This document shows positions 23,532-34,745 of a stretch of 64,000 nucleotides of DNA, in pieces. Positions within the stretch are counted from its first letter, which is position 1, and every line of letters begins with the position of its first letter. The notes under the pieces are model-generated. The model was not told the DNA's origin, ran no database searches, and was given only the letters and a program-made list of their open reading frames with translations. Location of the stretch: positions 2,129,429 to 2,193,428 of the forward strand of contig WMCF01000066.1 in the NCBI GenBank assembly GCA_009792885.1, in the 5' to 3' direction. Source of the stretch: Eremophila alpestris peregrina. Lineage: Eukaryota > Chordata > Aves > Passeriformes > Alaudidae. A program made the position numbers and the translations under genes.

Positions 23532-23665
23532 AGCACCTTCCATTATCCCAGGTTGCTCCAAGCCCCATCCAAACTGGCCTTGGACACTTCCAGGGATCCA
23601 GGAGCACCCTGAGCCAGGGTCTCACCACCCTCACAGGAAAGAATTTCTTCCTAAAATTTATTCCT
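23532..23665 (-). mobile_element. CR1 fragment without 3' tip, part of the 248-bp duplication
   Basis: Starts at 'caccttccattatcccagg', so the terminal ~60 bp of the element are missing, and runs to 'gaatttcttcctaaaattta'. From 23,598 onward it is almost identical to the CR1 at 26,508. Confidence 0.88.
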
Positions 23666-23845
23666 TCTTTGTTGCATGACATGGAAGGTGTTTGACCCTT
23701 CTTCTCGGATTGTGCCCAGCACCCAGCAGGGGCTGTTGACACAGGACACCAAGGAAGAGCCTTTGTGGGTAGGATTGGTTTAATGTGTGGTGTTGTGTTT
23801 GTGTCTTCACTCCTTTTGGGAAGCCTGGGGTCTGCACATTCCTCT
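23598..23845. repeat. 248-bp direct duplication, copy 1
   Basis: Matches 26,630-26,877 over 248 bp with no gap and a single difference (ttctcgg here, ttcttgg there). The first ~65 bp are CR1; the remaining ~180 bp are not CR1 and occur nowhere else in the window. Upstream of 23,598 the two CR1s differ clearly, including a gap of about 14 bp. Confidence 0.93.
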
Positions 23846-24984
23846 TGTCTGCTCTCACCCCCTTGGATTAACACCTTCCAAAAAAACCTTCCTGAAAGTT
23901 CTTGGCACGGGCAGGACAGGATCTTTTATTCCTTAACAGAGACGGCAGAACATGGGAGGACAGTGGAGCACTGGGTCTTGTGCCAGGCTCCCTCCCCAGC
24001 CAGATGGGAGCAGGACCAAAGGCAGAGAGAGTTCAGAAATCCCAATTTTCAATGGAACAGCTCCCTATCAGGGATGACAGCAGAAAGAGCTGCTCCAGAG
24101 GACTCCCAGTTGTGCTGGGGGCTTTCCTCCTGCTCACTTGACCTGTCTGCATTGGGACTGAGGGAAAGGGACACCACAATCCTCTGAAAAGCAGGAGCTG
24201 AAGCCCAGCTCTTCCTCATGGATCAAACTGTTTCTGGGAAACTCATTGCACTTGCTCTGTATTTACAGATGAGGAAAAGTGAAGGGAATAGAACTGTGGA
24301 GCAAACGGGGTGGGAAGATCAGATCTCAGCTGTGCATTGTTCTGTGAGCATATTAAATAAAATCTTCTGTATCAAACCAAAGCCAGATTATTGAACTGTA
24401 AGGGGCTAATCCATTTTTGTGTCCAACCCTGCTTTTCCCCTGCACATCTTTTAACAGGATGTCAAAGATGTGCTCAAAATAAATGGAAAAAACGTGAAAG
24501 AAATGCACAGCAATCCTTCAGTGTCCTAAAAATCACCAGGTAAAAGTTCCTGGAAAGCAAAATTTTAGGGCCTTGCAGGAGCTTTGTACATATCAGAAAA
24601 CATGCTGTTGTGAGACTGTTACCCAAACTGGTGAAGGCAGGCCATTCTGTGACAGCAGGGACTGTGAAATCCATGTCTGGGATAGGGATCCCTGTATTAA
24701 TGAAAGCTACAGCTTTAATGACCAAACTGGGTTTCAGTATCAGCTCTCCCTGTCAGCCACAGCCTCTGCCCCACACACAGGGATTGCTGTGGGCTCAGGA
24801 ATGGCTCACTTCAGTAGAAACCCCAATTTCAGAGCAACAGGAAAACTCCACTGCCAGCAGTGGCTGTGTGTGGGCAGATTTGGGAGGCCACTGGTGCTCA
24901 CATCCCATCTGATGGGACAATCACCCCATCACCCTTGCACTGAGGCAGGGTGGAATAAGGACAATAACCTCATGCAAGAAGGGA
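23846..24984. other. unique non-coding DNA
   Basis: No TE recognised. An ataaa-containing AT-rich stretch lies near 24,350. Confidence 0.5.
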
Positions 24985-25140
24985 ATCACAGAATGGTCTG
25001 GGTTGGAGGGGACTTTAACCCTCATCCCCTTCCACTCTGGGACACCTTCCCAGAGCTGCTCCAAGCCCCATCCAACCTGGCTCTGAGCACTTCCAGGGAT
25101 CCAGGGGCAGCCACAGCTGCTTGGGACACCCATCACTTCA
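24985..25140 (-). mobile_element. CR1 LINE 3'-end fragment
   Basis: aatcacagaatggtctgggt, then 'ccttccactctgggacacc', 'gctgctccaagccccatcc' and 'ggatccaggggcagccaca'. It ends after 'gggacaccc' without the 'ttcttcctaat' block. Part of a 208-codon chance frame reads through it. Confidence 0.9.
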
Positions 25141-26163
25141 CACACACCATCAAGTGTCCTCCCAGTTTCAAACCCACCTTGTTAATTCCATTGGGATGAT
25201 GCCAGCATGACTGAGGACCCAACACAGCCTGTTACCTGGTTTCCAGTGCCCCAAAGTCATTCTCATTCCTTCCAAAGCCCATTTTCCCTATTCACCAACC
25301 CATCATAAAAAAACCCCTGCAAACAGCCAGCATTAAAAACCTGCTGGGAACACACTGGGATTTGTGGCAGCACAAGTGCCAGAGACATCAGCAAATAGCT
25401 ATGCAAAAAGCTCTATTTTTAAACCCTCACCTTGGCTACCTATTAACTCCTTTCCTCCTGGGAAGAGGCACAGAGATTCCTCAGTTTGCAGACAGCACCA
25501 GCCCCAGTTCCTGCCTTTTAACCTTTACGATTTGTTTTCATCTCCAGGAGGGAGAGCTGCACCCCCTGGGCTCCATCTCCAGGCTGGGCTGTGTTGGTTT
25601 TGGACAGGCCCTGAGCTGTTTCATACTTGGCACTGGCAGGGATTTGTTACACCAGCTGCTCAATAACAACACACCTGTAAGCAAAGCTGGGGCTGGGGGC
25701 TGCAGGGGGAACCCGGGCTTGGTTTAATTATCTCAGGGTGCCACGGTGATGCCAGCATGACCTCATGGTTTATTTTAGCCTGGTCTGACAGGATGAAGAG
25801 CCCATGTTTGCTCAGCTGTCTCTGCTCCCTCCAGGAGACCTGGCTGACCCCCGGGCCCAGCCCCTGCTCCCAACGTGGGCACCTGCAGGCAGGAACTGGA
25901 GCCTTTCACCCATCCTTAATGAAGTTGCATCTCTTCCCTGCTGATGGCTAATCAATTCTCCTCTTGGAAAGCTTTGCTGAAAGCGGTTTGGGGTTTGGTT
26001 TGGCTTTCCAAGCTGACAAAAAGAATTTAATTCTCTCTCTTTGGAAGCCTGTGCCTTCCTACAGCGAGCCAGGAAGCTACAAACCCAATGGCATCCACAT
26101 AAAGACTGGGAAAACATCTCTGTGGCAAGCTGAAGGCTTGGGCAGGAAAATATGAGGCACGTT
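25141..26163. other. unique non-coding DNA
   Basis: No TE or exon recognised. Several frames around 25,360-25,730 overlap in register-shifted pairs. Confidence 0.5.
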
Positions 26164-26335
26164 TACGTAATAATTATAACTCACACTTGCAGAGAGCCTT
26201 TCAGCAGGGGATTAAAAAGCACTTTGAGAACATTATCGAGCACAGCTCTGCTGTGAGGTAGGTACGGCTGCTCCTCTCTCTCCAGGAGGAGCCAAGGCAG
26301 ACAGAGGTGATTTTCCAGCCGGTGTGTTGAGAAGG
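26164..26335. repeat. probable ancient MIR-like repeat remnant
   Basis: Contains 'aagcactttgagaacatta', 'gctgtgaggtaggtac' and 'ggaggagccaaggcagacag' in the order seen in old amniote MIR/L2-type repeats (caaagcgctttacaaacatt, ctgtgaggtaggta, ggaaactgaggca). Identity is modest and the borders are fuzzy. Confidence 0.45.
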
Positions 26336-26507
26336 CAGCCAGCACATTTGGGGACTCCAGTGCTGGGATGCTGGATGTGAAGTCACAGCAGGTCTGGTGG
26401 GTTCAGTGCCTGTGGTTCAGAGGGGACAGATGGGCTTGGGAGGATCAGAACCCTCAAAAACCTGCTCTGAAATCATTGAATGTCCTCACTTGGAAGGGAT
26501 CTACAAA

Positions 26508-26695
26508 AATCCCAGAATGGTTTGGGTTGGAAGGGACCTTGAAGATCATTCCAACCCCTCTGCCATGAGCAGGGACATCTTCCATTATCCCTGGGTCCAT
26601 CCAACCTGGTCTTGGACACTTCCAGGAATCCAGGAGCACCCTGAGCCAGGGTCTCACCACCCTCACAGGAAAGAATTTCTTCCTAAAATTTATTC
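26508..26695 (-). mobile_element. CR1 LINE 3' end, part of the 248-bp duplication
   Basis: Complete 3' tip (cccagaatggtttgggttgg), 'ccatgagcagggacatctt', a shortened 'tatccctgggtccatcc', and 'tcttggacacttccaggaat'. The inner part from 26,630 is shared with the 23.6-kb CR1. Confidence 0.93.
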
Positions 26696-26877
26696 CTTCT
26701 TTGTTGCATGACATGGAAGGTGTTTGACCCTTCTTCTTGGATTGTGCCCAGCACCCAGCAGGGGCTGTTGACACAGGACACCAAGGAAGAGCCTTTGTGG
26801 GTAGGATTGGTTTAATGTGTGGTGTTGTGTTTGTGTCTTCACTCCTTTTGGGAAGCCTGGGGTCTGCACATTCCTCT
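26630..26877. repeat. 248-bp direct duplication, copy 2
   Basis: Partner of 23,598-23,845, offset 3,032 bp, same orientation. Downstream sequence diverges at once after 'cattcctct' (ggaatcaagc here, tgtctgctct in copy 1). Confidence 0.93.
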
Positions 26878-26995
26878 GGAATCAAGCCCAAATCCTATCC
26901 CTGCACAGGACAGCCCCAAAAATCCCACCGTGGGTCTGTTTTGAGAAAGCCAACTATGGGACTCCTGCACCCAAAAGCAGCGACCAATTTCACAA
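26878..26995. other. short unique spacer
   Basis: No feature seen. Confidence 0.5.
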
Positions 26996-27240
26996 ATAAA
27001 AAGCTATAATAAAACCTGAGATTAGAGTCCAGGAGTTGTAATTACCAAAGCTTTGGAATAAATGCACTATTTCAGCATTATTAATGTGCGAGCTAGGAGA
27101 AAAATAACATGGTTTTTATCACTGCTCATGCTTTAGGGAATAACCAGATGTACCACGGAGCACAGTTCATTCCATCCTCACTAATTCCTGAGTTTGCAAG
27201 TAAGATTAATAGATTTTTGCTCTCCCCACAAAATTTAACT
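26996..27240. promoter_or_regulatory. candidate conserved non-coding element
   Basis: AT-rich repeat-free patch: gttgtaattaccaaagc (about 27,036), cagcattattaatgtgcg (about 27,073) and aagattaatagattttt (about 27,201). Inferred from motif density. Confidence 0.25.
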
Positions 27241-29199
27241 GCAGAACTGAAGGATACCAAGCCACACTGGAGACAAGAAGAATGCTGAGATCACCTTTTT
27301 CCTCTTGCCTTGCAAATAGGAAATGGGACAAGGGAGATACCAGGAGCTGCCAGCACGAGAGGCAGGAGCTGTGACAGCTCTCCCAGAGCCACCATGGCTC
27401 AGGGCTTGGAAAAGATCCATCTCAGGCCCTGCAGAAGGAATGCTTCTTGGAAATCTTGAAAGGCCACGGGAAATCTGACCTTTAGGAAAAGAGGAGAGTG
27501 ACCCTGAGCTGGCTGCAAGGGTTAATTCACTAACCCTGCTCCCAATGCAAACATGCACAGAGCTCAATTACTCTACCCAGCTTTTAAAAGGACCATAAAA
27601 CATATATTGCATTGGCAAGATGGTCAAAAGCACCCCTGGGATGTGTGTTCTGAGCTGCTTAAAGAGGCTTTGCTCGAGTTGGTTTTTATTTTTTGGTTGG
27701 GTTTGGTTTTTGCTCTTTGCTTATCCAATCCATCTGCGGTGTGGTGAGGTATGTGCATGAGCTCTGGGAGATTAAAGAGCTTCTATCTAAGTGCTCTGTT
27801 GACATAAACACATCACAGTGGACCAAAGGGATCCAATTCCAGAATGTCAGAGGATCTGTCTCCCACTGATTGCCAGCACAGGGCATCCCTAAAGCTGTGC
27901 CTAAATCAAGGCATGGGCTCCCAGCTCTCTGCTGCTTGCCAGAATTTTGCCCTGGACCACTCCAGTCCCAGTGGCTTTCCCCAATCTCAGCCCAGCTGCT
28001 CCTCAGGCATGCAAAGAAGCCTTAAAATGTGCCTGTATTCAGAGAAGGAACAGCATTAAAGTGACACCTCATCACCACAACCATCTTCCCCTCGTGTTGC
28101 TGGTGAGTCACACTCGCTCAGAGCACAGCAGAAACACAAACACATGTTTTTACTCCTCACTCCTTGGACCAACACGGTGCCAGTGCAGCTCGGGAAAAGC
28201 CCAGGAGGGTCTCGGTTCGCTCGTGTTGTCATCACAAAACATCAGCCCCGCAGTCCACATGGCAACAAAACACTCTCCTTCCCACACAACACCCTCTGCT
28301 CTGACAAATTTCTTCTGCAGGTAGGGGGAAGAGAGGCTCCAGGCTGCAGGAGGGGTTTTGGAGGATGAAGAATAGGCTGATGAAAGTGCTTTTCACAACG
28401 TTCAGATGCAGCCATAGGGGTTGCAAAGCTGCAGGTATTCACTGAGGCCTTGGGGAATTTGGAGGCTCAGGGGCTCCTGCTCTGGGTTTAGTGGTGGTGT
28501 GGCATTAGGCTGAACATGAATAATATGAAAGGAGGCCTGATTAGCTGTAGGAGCAGCTTTAATTGCCATCTGAGCGGGCAAACTGAGGCATGAGCTCACA
28601 ATTAGCAGACGCCCAGAGTAACTTCACAGGAGCTGAGAGCTCCATGCACAGAGGCACCAAGTGATGTGAAATCACAGCCCTAAAACCACACACAGGTGAT
28701 TCTGCTGGAGCAGAGGATGCAGCTGCTTCAGTCCAGGTGAAACAAAGGGAGCCTCACAGTCCACATCACCTGGCACAGCCACGTTCTCCTGCTCTGTGGT
28801 GTAATTAAACAAGCTCCAGTGATTTCCCACATCAGTGAATGGCCAATGGTATCAGAGACCAAACCAAGGTCCCCATCCCCTCAGCAACGTCAAAAGGGCT
28901 CTCTGGGTAAAGAACAGCAACAAACCCCAGTTTTTGTAATAAACCAGCTAATCCAGCCTCAGCCCAGAGCACAGAAGGCAGCTGGCACACATGGCATGGG
29001 GGGAAGCTGGGAGAGGTGTAAGAGAAACCCACTCAGATTGGGGCTGGAGCAATCCAGGTGCTCTTAAACCTCTCTGTAACACAAAACCAAGGGCTGAGGC
29101 CAGACCTGCAGCAATGCAGATATTCCAGATCAGGGCCACCTTGCAGCCATGCCTCAGGAATTGCTTCCTGTGTTCACACTGCAGGGTCAAATCAGGTGA
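27241..29199. other. unique non-coding DNA
   Basis: No TE recognised. A patch at 28,500-28,610 (gaacatgaataatatgaaag, gctttaattgccatc, cacaattagcag) is AT-richer than its surroundings and may also be conserved. Confidence 0.45.
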
Positions 29200-29342
29200 G
29201 ATCCCCATCCCTGGGAGTGCCCAAGGCCAGGTTGGACAGGGTTTGGAGCAGCCTGGGGTAGTGGAAGCTGTCCCTGCCCATGGCACGGGGTGGAACAAGA
29301 TGATCTTTAAGGATGTTTCCAAGCCAAACCATGTCATGATTG
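29200..29342 (+). mobile_element. CR1 LINE 3'-end fragment
   Basis: 'catccctgggagtgcccaag', 'ccaggttggacagggtttgg', 'ctgcccatggcacggggtgg', 'aagatgatctttaagga' and a diverged tip 'ccaagccaaaccatgtcatg'. Confidence 0.92.
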
Positions 29343-29949
29343 TCCAGCTCTGTGAGATACCCTCTGCTCGAGTTGAACTGACTCATTCGAGTTTAGTCAT
29401 CACTAAAACACATCCAAAGCTGTTTCACTCCTCAGATGGTTTTATCTCATAGTGCCAGGAACTACAGCATCCTGGAAAAAGTCTTGAGAAAGAAGTTTTG
29501 CTTCAGCAGAATACTTTGGGCTTGCAAAACCTGACAAAACAAGCCCAGCTCAGCAACAAGAACATCCCCAACTCTGCTGAAAAGAAGTTTTTGAGTCAAA
29601 CTTGAGCACCAGCACTGCAGAGTTCTGTAACAGCTTTTAACAAGCAACCCCTGACCTCATGGGGTGAGGGTGATGCCATTTTAGGTTTTGCCTTGTTTTC
29701 TTTTACATGTTCCCTGTGTTCTTCACACACATTTTTGGAGCTCTGTGACCTATTGTATTCGTGGCTGCTTTCCCCAGTAATTTTCCATGGCCTTTCCCCA
29801 GGCAGAAAGACAAAACAAATTCCAGAGCTCCAAGCCCTGGAGGGCACAAGGCCCCTGTGCTATCCTGGTTATTCCAGGGTACCAAGGCTGAGGACAATTC
29901 TTTGAGATGCATTTGATGGACAAAACTCAGCCAGTGCTGAGGGGGAAGA
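29343..29949. other. unique non-coding DNA
   Basis: Nothing supported. Confidence 0.5.
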
Positions 29950-30165
29950 CTTCAAAGAAAGAGCTTGACCTGGGGGGGAATTGCATCAGCTCTTGTCCTC
30001 CTAATTAGTGCTTTTTATCAATTATGCTAATTTCCTAAATCATTTAAAAATGTCCTCACCCCTGTCAGGGTGGGCTGTTGTGGACATCTTTCCATAACTG
30101 GCCCTGAAGGCCTTCAAATAAAGATCCCCTTTTATATTACATCCTTACTGAAATTATCTCAAGTT
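29950..30165 (+). mobile_element. candidate solo LTR, different family
   Basis: Reads 'gagcttgacctggggggga', 'attgcatcagctcttgtcct', 'ctaattagtgctttttatc', 'cataactggccctgaaggcc' and 'cttcaaataaagatcccct'. This has an LTR-like 3' architecture with an AATAAA at about 30,116-30,121 and resembles avian ERV LTRs from memory. No second copy in the window and no target-site repeat found, so both borders are approximate. Confidence 0.45.
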
Positions 30166-31337
30166 TAATTTCCAGGTTGGGAAAAAGGCACCAGAGAAAA
30201 CACCCCTGGTGACCCCAAAATTCTGGGGGAAGGCTCCAAGCACAGTCCTGCCTCCAGATCCAGACAGAGCATCACTGAAAAGCAAGTCAGAGCCAGAATC
30301 AGGCAGTTTTTCAGGCTGAAAATGACTCTGGTTGGAACTCAGAGACTTTTCTGACCTACACTTTGTGTTTCTCCTCCTAATTTTGTATCCCTGCACTTGC
30401 CCAAGAGGGTGATCACACAACCCCTGAGCTCTGAGGGTATCCAGAGCCCAGCCCAGCTCAGGCACTGGCATTTATTTGCAGTCCATTCCAGCCAGGAATG
30501 GCACACAGGGCAGAGCTCTGATTGGGAAAAGCTGTTTCAGTGTGAAAAGCACTTACAGGACAACTGCTGGATTCTGCCAGGAAGAGTTTGTGCTTTTTCT
30601 TTTTTTCTTTTTTTTTTTTTTAACTAAAGTAAACTAGAAAAATGTGTGATTTTTATTGCTGGTGAAAGGTGCTGGGTTTGTACTCAAAGGAAGCTCAGGG
30701 TTGTGAAATGAGCTGGGGAGAACTCATTGCCTCATCTGATCAACTGATGCAGTATCTTCACTTCCACATCACAGCAGCATGAACCCAGAAATACCTTTTT
30801 TAAGGATTCTCCATTAACTTCTGATTGTAAATCAGAATACCTGACCCAAGAATCATCAAGATTGTTCATGTTCCTCCCCTAAGATTTTTCAGGAGAAAAA
30901 ACTCAGTTTCTTAGGAATTTCCAAGGACTGAAAAACATTTAACCAAAATCCCTCTAGAAGAGATTAGTAACCATCATGGTAAGCAAACCTCAGGAGGTGT
31001 TGGATGTTAATTTTCCATCTGCATGAGGAACCCTTGGCTTAGATTGTTTTCCCACCTCTGGTGGTTTGAGGACTATGGGATTATCCAAGGAGCTGTTAAA
31101 AAAAGCTGTCTGGGTTTAAACACCCACCACCCAAACAGTAAAACACATTAACCAGTACAGGATTTTGGAGAAATGAGGAAAAGGAAATATAATTGTGCAC
31201 TGATAGAGGTAGAGAAGACGACTGAGAAGGAGGTGGGGTGAAGGAACTTTAAATCCAACTCCCCTTTAGCTAAAGCATCACTGACTTCAAACTAAGCATT
31301 GGCAAGAGCAGCTCCAGCTGACAGCTCTGACTAATCA
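30166..31337. other. unique non-coding DNA with a poly-T run
   Basis: Pyrimidine/poly-T tract at about 30,595-30,622. No mRNA-like sequence is evident beside it. Confidence 0.5.
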
Positions 31338-31600
31338 CAGGATCCTGGAATGGTTTGGGTGGGAAGGGACCTTAAAGATCATCTTGTTCCACCCCTGCCA
31401 TGGGCAGGGACACCTTCCACTGTCCCAGGTGGCTCCAAGCTGGCCTTGGGCACTCCCAGGGATCCAGGGGCAGCCACAGCAGCTCTGGGCACACTGTGAT
31501 GCCTCAGCACCCTCACAGGGAAGAATTTAACCCCCAATATCCCATCCATCCCTGCCCTCTGGCAGTGGGAGGCCATTCCCCGTGTCCTGTCCCTGCTCCA
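31338..31600 (-). mobile_element. CR1 LINE 3' end, about 260 bp
   Basis: Complete 3' tip (ggaatggtttgggtgggaag), 'ccctgccatgggcagggac', a 14-bp deletion joining 'ggctccaagc' to 'tggccttggg', 'ggatccaggggcagccaca', then 'ctctggcagtgggaggccat' and 'tgtcctgtccctgctcc'. Confidence 0.94.
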
Positions 31601-33086
31601 AGATCATGGCATTGTGCTCACCCTTCTATCACAGAGGGGAAGAACATCTAAGCCAAGAAGAATCCTGTTCTGTGGGAAAGCAAACACAAGTGCTGTGTGC
31701 TGCTTCCAGCACAGACCCTGCAGGTCCCCAGGGCAGGTCCCTGAGCTCCCTGCTCCAACACCCCCCGTGTCAGTCAGCACCAGCCCCAGCTCTCCCAGCA
31801 AACACAGAGCTGGGGCTGCTTTACACCACCAGACAATGTTCTCTCCAGCATTTTTCTTGGCCAGGGAAGGGCCTGCACGCTTGATTAATTCTGTTTAGGG
31901 CAGAGCAGTGAATTCCAGGCCACGGCGCTGACGGGACGTGGGGATGGAAACCATCACTGCTGAGCACGCGAGGGAGCCTTCTCCAGGGATGTCCCCAGCA
32001 CTGCTGAGCCCTTCCCAAGGTGCAGCTGGTCACACCAAAGCCCTGCTGCTGCCCCACTGCTGTGAAAAACAGGGCTGGGAAAGAGTTCAGGCAGTGCTAG
32101 GGGTACAATCGTTCCAAAGAACTCCGACCACAAAATAACTTCCCCAATCATGTACAAAAACAATCATTCTGGAAAAGCCTCCTGTGAGTACATCCACTCA
32201 TTTACACTCTGTTGTTATTATTATACATGTTATTCTCCATTGGTGATGAAATCCATATGTCTGCTTTTCCCCTTCGTTCTTTCTACATTACTATCTGAAC
32301 CTTTGATTTATTTCCTGGCTTTCCAAATTGATTATTCAGAGCTGTAGAGGAGGGAAAACATGATACTGGAGGCCCAGAGACAAAGTCACAAGCAAAAACA
32401 AAAGGGGAAAAAAAAAAAAAAAGCCCCCAGTGCCAAGTATCACACATCTGTAGTGTCTCTCAACAGAGGTGGGGAAAAACACGGAGCTGTTCTCCGAAAT
32501 GAAGCAGACAGGGATTTATTGGGAGAGCTACAGCAAACTAAACTCCTTGGGCAAGGGTTAAGAAACTCAGGGCCCGATCTTATAAACACTGAAGCACATA
32601 CTTAACTGGAGTTGGACATCAAAGCTGCCTCACGTGAGCGCAGTCGTGCAGCATGTGTTTGCAGGGCACCAGGGGTTAGGGCTGCAGCCATGAAAGCCTG
32701 AGAAGGCTGGGACAGAGAGGCAAACAAGCAAGGATTAAAAATAACCAAAGCAGAGAAAGCTGGCAAGGAACTCTTGGCAGCTAAAATAATAATAGTAAAA
32801 ACCCCACGGAAATTCAAACATTGTTCACATTCTACACGCGAAGGATCCTCGAGGCGTTTGTTTGTCAGACCCAACGCTGAGATGCTCTTGCTGTTGGGAC
32901 CTTTGCTCCCTGTCACCTCTCCCAGTGCATTTCCAAAGCCTTGGAGATGAGAAAACAGAGAAAACAGCTTTATTTGCTTCAAACTTGTCACCCAAACAAG
33001 AGAGGCTGCAGAGCAGGGTGACTGCAGGATTGGCAGCATCTGCCCAGAGCGATCTTCTCTTGGTGCTCTGACACTGCCTGGTGCCA
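31601..33086. other. unique non-coding DNA with a poly-A run
   Basis: A-run of about 17 at 32,407-32,422. A repeat-free AT-rich stretch at 32,140-32,350. No exon supported; the 180-codon minus frame at 32,602-33,144 has no domain. Confidence 0.5.
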
Positions 33087-33247
33087 GACAGTCCTTTCCA
33101 TGGCTGCCCCTGGATGTGAGCAGCAAAGCAGGAGAGTTGGACAAGAGATTCTCACTTTGTGTGCTTTAGGAGTCACATCTCTGTGTTAAGGATTTCACTG
33201 ACTGGCTTAGAAGTTCCTCCCCATATTCAGTCACCGCAAATCAAAGA
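33087..33247. repeat. 161-bp direct duplication, copy 1
   Basis: Aligns without gaps to 34,585-34,745 (offset 1,498 bp) with 10 mismatches by my count, about 94% identity. Flanks are unrelated on both sides. It does not resemble CR1 or the LTR families here. Confidence 0.92.
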
Positions 33248-33875
33248 GATTCGCAAAAGGTTGTTTCATCAAAAGGTTCATTAATAAATAAGTTTGATGA
33301 CTTATCCACCTGTCCTGCTCCTTTGGTATCACTGGGAGAGCACCTGCATGTTTCCATTATTCCATTCCCAGGACCCTCAGCCTCAGGAAACACATCCACT
33401 GCAGTACAGAGCACACCAACATTAAATATTCCCCCAGGTACCACAACACAGCCTCTGTGACTCACCTCACCCTTTGAGGGGCCAGTTGGTGCCACCTACA
33501 AAACCTCAGGGAAAAAGAAACGCGTTGTAGAAAGTTCACTGTGGTTCAAAATTGCATTTTTAATGGTGGATTTCCACCTCCTTCTCACGGGCAGAGAGGA
33601 AAAGCCTCACCCGTCACTGCCCTTGTGCAACTTCTGCCAGCTCACAACAAGAGAACACTTGGAAACATCAAGCTCAAGCTGGAAAAACTTAGAGACAGCA
33701 AAAAAGTGAGGGAAAAAACCCACTTACCCACGACTTGCAAGTTTCCTGTGGGAAAATTAGGATTTTTTTTTTTTGGTGGAAGGCTGTCAAAAAAGGGATT
33801 TTTCCCATAACTTGCCTTCTTTCAAGGGAAATGCTGGAGTTGCAGCCAGTTCTATTCTAAAGCTCTTTGGTTTCC
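33248..33875. other. unique non-coding DNA
   Basis: A T-run at about 33,764-33,775; nothing else recognised. Confidence 0.5.
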
Positions 33876-34140
33876 AGTATTAGGCTGGGTATATAATAAA
33901 AATAAGCTTCCTTGGAAGAGTGCTGGTATTTCTAACTCCTAATAGAGCTGATTTTCGGACCAGCACGAAGAGCCACCAGCAGTCTCTCAAAAACTGTCAA
34001 TGGGAGACAGAGCAGCACTGATTAAAAGTGTCAGTAGGAGCTTTGGAGAACAGTTTAGCTCCTGTTCCCTTCCCCAAGCTGTTTCCTTTGCAATATTTCT
34101 CAGAGACAAATTGCTAATTACTCTCTGAGAGATGAGAGAG
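33876..34140. promoter_or_regulatory. candidate conserved non-coding element
   Basis: Repeat-free patch: gggtatataataaaaataag (about 33,889), gcaatatttctcag (about 34,091) and aaattgctaattactc (about 34,109), ending in an imperfect 'ctctctgagagatgagagag' stem. Inference only. Confidence 0.25.
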
Positions 34141-34584
34141 CCTTCGGGGTGTCTCTGCTGCTCAGTGTCAAGAGTGCTCTGCCAGACTTTGGCTGAGGAG
34201 CTTGATCACCTCTTCAGCCACCTCTTCCTCCCTTGGCTCAGCTATAAACACCAGGCCAGATGGCCAAAACCCCCAGCTCTGATGCACAAACCTTGTCTGA
34301 AGGGAAGGGAGCTGCTCACTGTTCTGGCTGCTGGGAGGAATCCCCCTCTCCTCGTTTCTTTAGCTCCTTTCAGGTTGCTGGGAGGTGCCACCAGCTCCTC
34401 GTTTGGGCTGGGAGGGCTCTGTGGGGATCCCTGTGCAGGACAGGCAGGTTCTGCTGGTTCTCATACCTCAAAAATGGCTTTTTCTGGGCCCTGCTCTTCC
34501 ACCACCTCATAGAGAACAACCAGCAAGTCCCATTTTTAATATTTCAGGCAGTTAAAGGATAAAGACTCACAACTCAGCCTAAAG
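34141..34584. other. unique non-coding DNA
   Basis: Two overlapping plus frames (126 and 100 codons) without domains; no repeat. Confidence 0.5.
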
Positions 34585-34745
34585 GACAGTTCTTTCCATG
34601 GCTGCCACTGGATGTGAGCAGCAAAGCAGGAGAGTTGGACAAGAGATTCTCACTTTGTGTCCTTTAGGAGTCACATCTCTGTGTTAGGGGTTTCACTGAC
34701 TGGCTTGGAAGTTCCTCCCCACATTCAGTGACTGAAAATCAAAGA
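34585..34745. repeat. 161-bp direct duplication, copy 2
   Basis: Partner of 33,087-33,247. Mismatches cluster toward the 3' end (three in the last 20 bp), as expected near an eroding border. Confidence 0.92.

Noticed and set aside
24573..25199. 208-codon plus-strand frame
   Set aside because: Its C-terminal part is the translated CR1 fragment at 24,985-25,140; the remainder has no domain.
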